The notes beneath the pieces were generated by a model. It searched no databases and had not been told where the DNA came from. It saw only the letters and a list, made by a program, of their open reading frames with translations. From Rhodospirillaceae bacterium (GTDB taxonomy: Bacteria; Pseudomonadota; Alphaproteobacteria; Rhodospirillales; Magnetovibrionaceae), in NCBI GenBank assembly GCA_002732845.1, contig NVSZ01000050.1:1-10158 (forward strand): a DNA stretch of 10,158 nucleotides. Reading direction: 5' to 3'. Position numbers and translations under genes: made by a program. Within the stretch, counting starts at the first letter, position 1; each line of letters starts with the position of its first letter. Of this stretch, positions 6,756 to 10,158 are shown piece by piece.

Positions 6756-6763
6756 TTTTCTGG

Positions 6764-8065
6764 TTATCCCAACTTGATGTTGCTAGCGCCGACAAAGCGG
6801 TCGTAAACCCAATACAGGGTCAGGATCAATATTAACAACATGGTGCCCAGCGCGGCTGCCAGCCCCCAGTTGTTAGATTGCTGCATATGGAAGGCGATGA
6901 TGTTCGAAATCATCTGGCCATCGGTGCCACCGACCAACGCCGGGGTAATGTAGTAGCCAACCGAAATGATAAACACCAACAACGCGCCCGCCGATAGACC
7001 GGGCAAGGTGTTTGGCAGGTACACTTTGAGGAAGGCGGGGATTGGTTTTGCGCCCATAGACATGGCGGCGCGCATGTAGCTTTTGTCGATGCCCTTCATA
7101 ACGCTGTAGAGCGGCAAAATCATGAACGGCAAAAGAATATGCGTCATCGCGATGATGGTTGAAAATTCCGTATACAGCATATCCAAAGGTTCCGATATGA
7201 CGTGCAATTCCATAAGAAACGAATTGACCACTCCGTTGGTTTGCAGCAGCGCAATCCACGCCGTTGTGCGCACCAGCAAAGAGGTCCAAAACGGCAACAA
7301 TACAAAAATCATCAACATATTGGAGGTCTTCGAAGGGGCGTTGGCTAAGAAATACGCCAGCGGATAACCAAGGACCAGACACATCAGCGTGATCACCAGC
7401 GCCATGCGCAATGTCTTGGTGTAAAGTTGAATATAAATCTGGGTGGCTTCGCGGATTTGGATCTCACCTTCGAAGGTACGTTCAAGGTCTAAAGCGGTCA
7501 GATAAAACCCATCGGTATAAATTTTACCGGCCTTTTGTACGGCTTGCCAGGTTTTCGCGTCGGCCCAACTTTTGTTGGCGGCGAGCAACAGGGCGGCCCC
7601 GTTTTGTGCGAGATCGGCATCGTCTTTACGGCGCAGTTTGCGCGCGGTTGACTTTACCATGCTGGAGGCACCCGGCTTGTGACGATTAATTTCTGCCGCC
7701 AATTTACCAGAGGTGCGATCTGCGGCGAGCCGTTTGAGGTCAATCGCCATGCTGGTCAGCACGCGTTTATCGGGTTGCCCCTGACCATCCCATGATTCGA
7801 GCTTTTCAAGGGTTTGGGGAATCAAATCCGCGACCACCGGACTGTAATAACCCTGGTGGAGCATGGTCAAAATAGGCGCGACAAAGGCGAAAGATATGAA
7901 CACCAGCAACGGCACCACCAAGGCGAAGGCGGTCATCTTGTGACGGCGCAATTCACGCCGGGCAAAACGGGCCTCTTCTTTGGTCAGTATAGCTGCACCA
8001 CGCTTATTATTGTCCGAGGAAGCGGTGGACGCTACGTTGGTTGTTGTGTTGCTCATATTCTTCAT
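6764..8065 (-). CDS. PotB-like ABC transporter permease with long periplasmic insertion
   Basis: The second inner-membrane subunit of the importer. It has 433 residues, against about 285 in E. coli PotB. The surplus is an N-terminal cytosolic extension of about 45 residues and a largely hydrophilic segment, about residues 72-215, between TM1 (46-68) and TM2 (220-243). By topology that segment would lie in the periplasm, where it could touch the binding protein. The remainder is typical: helices near 250-272, 302-322, 355-380 and 403-422, and an EAA loop at 331-350 (MRAAMSMGAKPIPAFLKVYL). Long PotB forms of this layout are, as I recall, common in alphaproteobacteria, so this is a subfamily trait rather than a fusion unique to this genome. 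Candidate starts are the ATGs at 8065 and 8056. AGAG abuts the first, so the second (430 residues) is at least as likely. Confidence 0.9.
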   Translation of the reverse strand: MKNMSNTTTNVASTASSDNNKRGAAILTKEEARFARRELRRHKMTAFALVVPLLVFISFAFVAPILTMLHQGYYSPVVADLIPQTLEKLESWDGQGQPDKRVLTSMAIDLKRLAADRTSGKLAAEINRHKPGASSMVKSTARKLRRKDDADLAQNGAALLLAANKSWADAKTWQAVQKAGKIYTDGFYLTALDLERTFEGEIQIREATQIYIQLYTKTLRMALVITLMCLVLGYPLAYFLANAPSKTSNMLMIFVLLPFWTSLLVRTTAWIALLQTNGVVNSFLMELHVISEPLDMLYTEFSTIIAMTHILLPFMILPLYSVMKGIDKSYMRAAMSMGAKPIPAFLKVYLPNTLPGLSAGALLVFIISVGYYITPALVGGTDGQMISNIIAFHMQQSNNWGLAAALGTMLLILILTLYWVYDRFVGASNIKLG

Positions 8066-8095
8066 CTCTAGCGCATTTTTAAAAACAGTTCATCC

Positions 8096-8128
8096 GATGG
8101 TGTGGAGCAAGTATTGCCCCACACCGTC
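8096..8128 (-). promoter_or_regulatory. Intergenic hairpin between binding-protein and permease genes
   Basis: In the minus-strand transcript, GGTGTGGGGCAA (8125-8114) pairs with TTGCTCCACACC (8110-8099) around a three-base loop. That gives 12 base pairs, 11 Watson-Crick and one G-U. One mismatch and two further pairs extend it to 8096/8128. It begins 15 bases after the binding-protein stop. A run of five Ts occurs only 11 bases beyond the stem, so this is not a classical terminator. It more likely protects the upstream mRNA or partly attenuates transcription. Confidence 0.65.
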
Positions 8129-8142
8129 AAATGTCGATAAAC

Positions 8143-9198
8143 TTATTTCAATAGCCACTCGTTAAATTTCTCACCGAGAGACTCACCAAAATCGGCCCAA
8201 AAGATGCCGTCGGCTTTGACGCCTTCATCTAGGTGCGAGGTTGGAAGATCAGGAATCACTGCTGGATCAACAAGGGCCATCGAAGATTTGCGGGTCGGGC
8301 CATAAGCCACGTCCGGCATTCCGGAAAGCGGCTTGGTGCCGGTTGCAAAGGAGATGAAATCAAAGGCTAGGTCTTTCTTTTTCGAACCCTTAACCACGGC
8401 CCAAACATCGAGGTCATAGACATGTGCATCCCAGACCATTTTGAATGGTTTGCCGTCTTTTTTGATCGCGTCAAAGATACGTCCGTTGGCCGATTGACCC
8501 ATCACGGCGCCGCCGTCATTTAACAATTGGGGAACCTGAGACCAAGAATCAAACCACACGATATCATCTTTGATGGTATCGAGTTTGGCAAAGGCCCGTG
8601 CTTGGCCAGCATCGGTGGCCAGGACTTCATAGACCTTATCTGCGGCAACACCATCGGCAATCAGCGCCCATTCCATGTTGACCTGTGGACGTTTGCGCAT
8701 GGCGCGTTTACCGGAGATTTTTTTGGTGTCAAAGAAATCACCGATCGAGGTCGGCTTTACGCTGCCAATGGTTTTTTCGTTGTAGGCATAAATGATCGTC
8801 CACACGATGTTACCGACACCGCATTCATTGGCGATGGCAGACGGGATGAAATCTTGGGCGCCCGGTGTGCCATCGGCACCCGCTGCCAAAACACTGGCGG
8901 GAATGACTTCCAACAGACCTTCGGAACAAGCCCGTTCCAGATCAATCACTTCGATATCAACAACGTCCCATTGGATGTTGTTGGCTTCGACTTGAGCTTT
9001 GATTTCAGCGATACCACCGGAATAATCCTCAAACAAAATCTTTGTGCCGGTTTTGGCCGTATAGGGGTCCAACATGTGCTTTTTTTGTGCGGCGCCATAG
9101 GCACCACCAAAAGATACGACAGTCAGTTCTGCAGCCATGGCGGTCGATGCAAGCATCACTCCCAGCGCGGCTCCTGTAACCATTGTTGTTATTTTCAT
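8143..9198 (-). CDS. PotD-like periplasmic substrate-binding protein
   Basis: The periplasmic receptor that captures the substrate and hands it to the two permeases. It has 351 residues, normal for PotD relatives. It begins with a Sec signal peptide (Lys2, hydrophobic core 6-20, AMA at 20-22) and cleavage is likely after residue 22. The mature start ELTVVSFGGAYG and the following DPYTAKTGTKILFEDYSGG are typical of the PotD/extracellular solute-binding type. The mature chain has exactly two cysteines, Cys91 and Cys126, which could form a disulfide. Asp264 in YDLDVW seems to sit where E. coli PotD has a polyamine-binding Asp, but this is an eye alignment and does not prove polyamine binding. 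The AGAGGA ribosome site is ten bases from the ATG, rather far. The neighbouring catabolic genes suggest a polyamine or omega-amino acid ligand. Confidence 0.9.
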   Translation of the reverse strand: MKITTMVTGAALGVMLASTAMAAELTVVSFGGAYGAAQKKHMLDPYTAKTGTKILFEDYSGGIAEIKAQVEANNIQWDVVDIEVIDLERACSEGLLEVIPASVLAAGADGTPGAQDFIPSAIANECGVGNIVWTIIYAYNEKTIGSVKPTSIGDFFDTKKISGKRAMRKRPQVNMEWALIADGVAADKVYEVLATDAGQARAFAKLDTIKDDIVWFDSWSQVPQLLNDGGAVMGQSANGRIFDAIKKDGKPFKMVWDAHVYDLDVWAVVKGSKKKDLAFDFISFATGTKPLSGMPDVAYGPTRKSSMALVDPAVIPDLPTSHLDEGVKADGIFWADFGESLGEKFNEWLLK

Positions 9199-9264
9199 TA
9201 TTATTTTATCCTCTCAATAGCTTGTGAAAAATGAGGGTGTGCGCTGTTCACGCACGGGTCGAAC

Positions 9265-10158
9265 TTATGTATCCATGAAGGCGAAGCAATCTTTGCGGCG
9301 GGAGATCAAGTGGGCCTCATCACCTTCGACGAACTTCGGCGCTTCGTGGTCATTGAGAACTTTGACGACAATTTCAGTTTTGTCGGGCAGTTCAAAGAAG
9401 TAGCGAATGTAATCACCAACGTACAAGCGCACCAAAAACTTAACGGTGATTTCATTGGCGAAGTCGTGTTCGCTGGGCAGGATGAACATTTTTTCCGGGC
9501 GCAGCGAAACCCGTGTTTTGGTGCCGATAACATCACAATCTGAATGCATGGCGATGATCTCTTCGCCGGTGGATATTTTAACCCGGATCATGCCGTCATC
9601 AAGGCCGACGATGGTGCCGGGAATAAAGTTATTTTCACCGATAAAATCGGCTACAAAGGCGTTTGCCGGTTGTTCATAAAGCACATCGGGAGGCGCACAT
9701 TGTTGCACCACGCCATCATCAAACACGGCGATGCGATCAGACATCGTCAAGGCTTCGGTTTGGTCATGGGTCACATAGATCACGGTGAACCCAAGCTTTT
9801 TGTGCAAGCGCATGATTTCCAGCTGCATTTGCTCCCGCAACTTTTTATCCAAAGCCCCCAGTGGCTCATCCATCAGCACCAGACTGGGGCTGAAGATCAA
9901 GGCACGGGCCAAGGCTACACGCTGACGCTGTCCGCCGGATAATTGTGCGGGCATGCGCCCGGCAAAATCTTCCAGTTCGATAAGCTCTAGATAACGTGTC
10001 ACCTTTTTATCGATGTCCGCCTTGGACATTTTGCGCACCTTAAGGGGATAGGCTAGGTTTTCCGCGATGCTCATGTGGGGAAACAGGGCATAGTTTTGAA
10101 ACACCATACCAATGTTGCGGTTGTAAGGTGCGGTACGGGTGATTGGCTCACCGCGCAA
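9265..10158 (-). CDS. PotA-like ABC transporter ATPase, N-terminus outside the window
   Basis: The ATP-hydrolysing subunit of the importer, on the cytosolic face. The gene is open at the right edge; the TTG at 10158-10156 is an internal Leu codon, and the start and Walker A motif lie beyond it. Within the 297 visible codons: Q-loop VFQNYALFPH at 19-28 (Gln21), signature LSGGQ at 73-77, Walker B LVLMDEP at 93-99 with Glu98, D-loop GALD at 101-104, and switch His131 in VTHDQTEALTMSDRIAV. A TOBE-type C-terminal domain follows from about residue 170, including SLRPEKMFIL, as in PotA-type (CUT1-like) ATPases. It precedes the binding-protein gene by 66 bp. It is the first operon gene visible; whether a regulator or promoter lies immediately upstream cannot be seen. 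Confidence 0.92.
   Translation of the reverse strand: MRGEPITRTAPYNRNIGMVFQNYALFPHMSIAENLAYPLKVRKMSKADIDKKVTRYLELIELEDFAGRMPAQLSGGQRQRVALARALIFSPSLVLMDEPLGALDKKLREQMQLEIMRLHKKLGFTVIYVTHDQTEALTMSDRIAVFDDGVVQQCAPPDVLYEQPANAFVADFIGENNFIPGTIVGLDDGMIRVKISTGEEIIAMHSDCDVIGTKTRVSLRPEKMFILPSEHDFANEITVKFLVRLYVGDYIRYFFELPDKTEIVVKVLNDHEAPKFVEGDEAHLISRRKDCFAFMDT

Noticed and set aside
6764..8065. Long PotB-like gene as a fusion of two genes or a sequencing artefact
   Set aside because: The frame is continuous, the extra segment sits cleanly between TM1 and TM2, and similar long permeases are known to me from alphaproteobacteria.
8527..9234. Long plus-strand open frame (235 codons) opposite the PotD-like gene
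   Set aside because: It is antisense to a clear solute-binding protein, and its sequence shows no family features or ribosome site. It is a shadow of the real gene's codon bias.
9239..9255. Inverted repeat GTGCG / CGCAC after the PotA-like gene
   Set aside because: A five-base stem with a seven-base loop and no T-tract, which is compatible with chance in a 66-bp spacer.
1..10158. Mobile elements, CRISPR arrays, toxin-antitoxin or phage-defence genes
   Set aside because: No transposase, integrase, direct-repeat array, terminal inverted repeats or recognisable defence-gene motifs were seen on either strand.

Overview
The window looks like chromosomal DNA of a Gram-negative alphaproteobacterium, probably a Rhodospirillales-like or marine lineage. 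The grounds are roughly balanced base composition, periplasmic proteins with Sec-type leaders, a PotABCD-type importer whose PotB carries the long periplasmic insertion I associate with alphaproteobacterial homologues, and a coupled omega-amino-acid aminotransferase / methylmalonate-semialdehyde dehydrogenase pair. This placement rests on family resemblance only.

Left part (1-2841), four single genes. A full-length phosphagen kinase, best read as an arginine kinase (38-1123, +), runs head-on into a thioredoxin-2 type zinc thioredoxin (1120-1566, -), and their stop codons overlap. A 169-bp spacer separates trxC from a divergent gene for a small exported protein (1736-2395, +). That protein has a His/Met-rich N-terminus, two copies of a three-histidine helix-pair unit and an EF-hand-like loop; I do not recognise its family. 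An unrecognised 140-residue cytosolic protein (2419-2841, -) converges on it and has a plausible sigma-70 promoter upstream.

Right part (2976-10158), one probable six-gene minus-strand operon. In transcription order it encodes a PotA-like ATPase (cut by the right edge), a PotD-like binding protein, a long PotB-like permease, a PotC-like permease, a CoA-acylating (methyl)malonate-semialdehyde dehydrogenase, and a beta-alanine/omega-amino-acid:pyruvate aminotransferase. A strong 12-bp hairpin lies between the binding-protein and permease genes. It is well placed to let the binding protein be made in excess over the membrane subunits.

How it fits together: the importer brings in a polyamine-like or amino-acid-like nitrogen compound. 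The aminotransferase moves an omega-amino group to pyruvate, giving alanine and malonate semialdehyde (if beta-alanine is the intermediate). The dehydrogenase then makes acetyl-CoA, CO2 and NADH. The enzymatic steps are well supported; the imported compound is inferred. I see no insertion sequences, CRISPR arrays, tRNA or rRNA genes. The most unusual items are the bacterial arginine kinase and the histidine-repeat exported protein. I found no convincing evidence of a wholly new multi-gene system.
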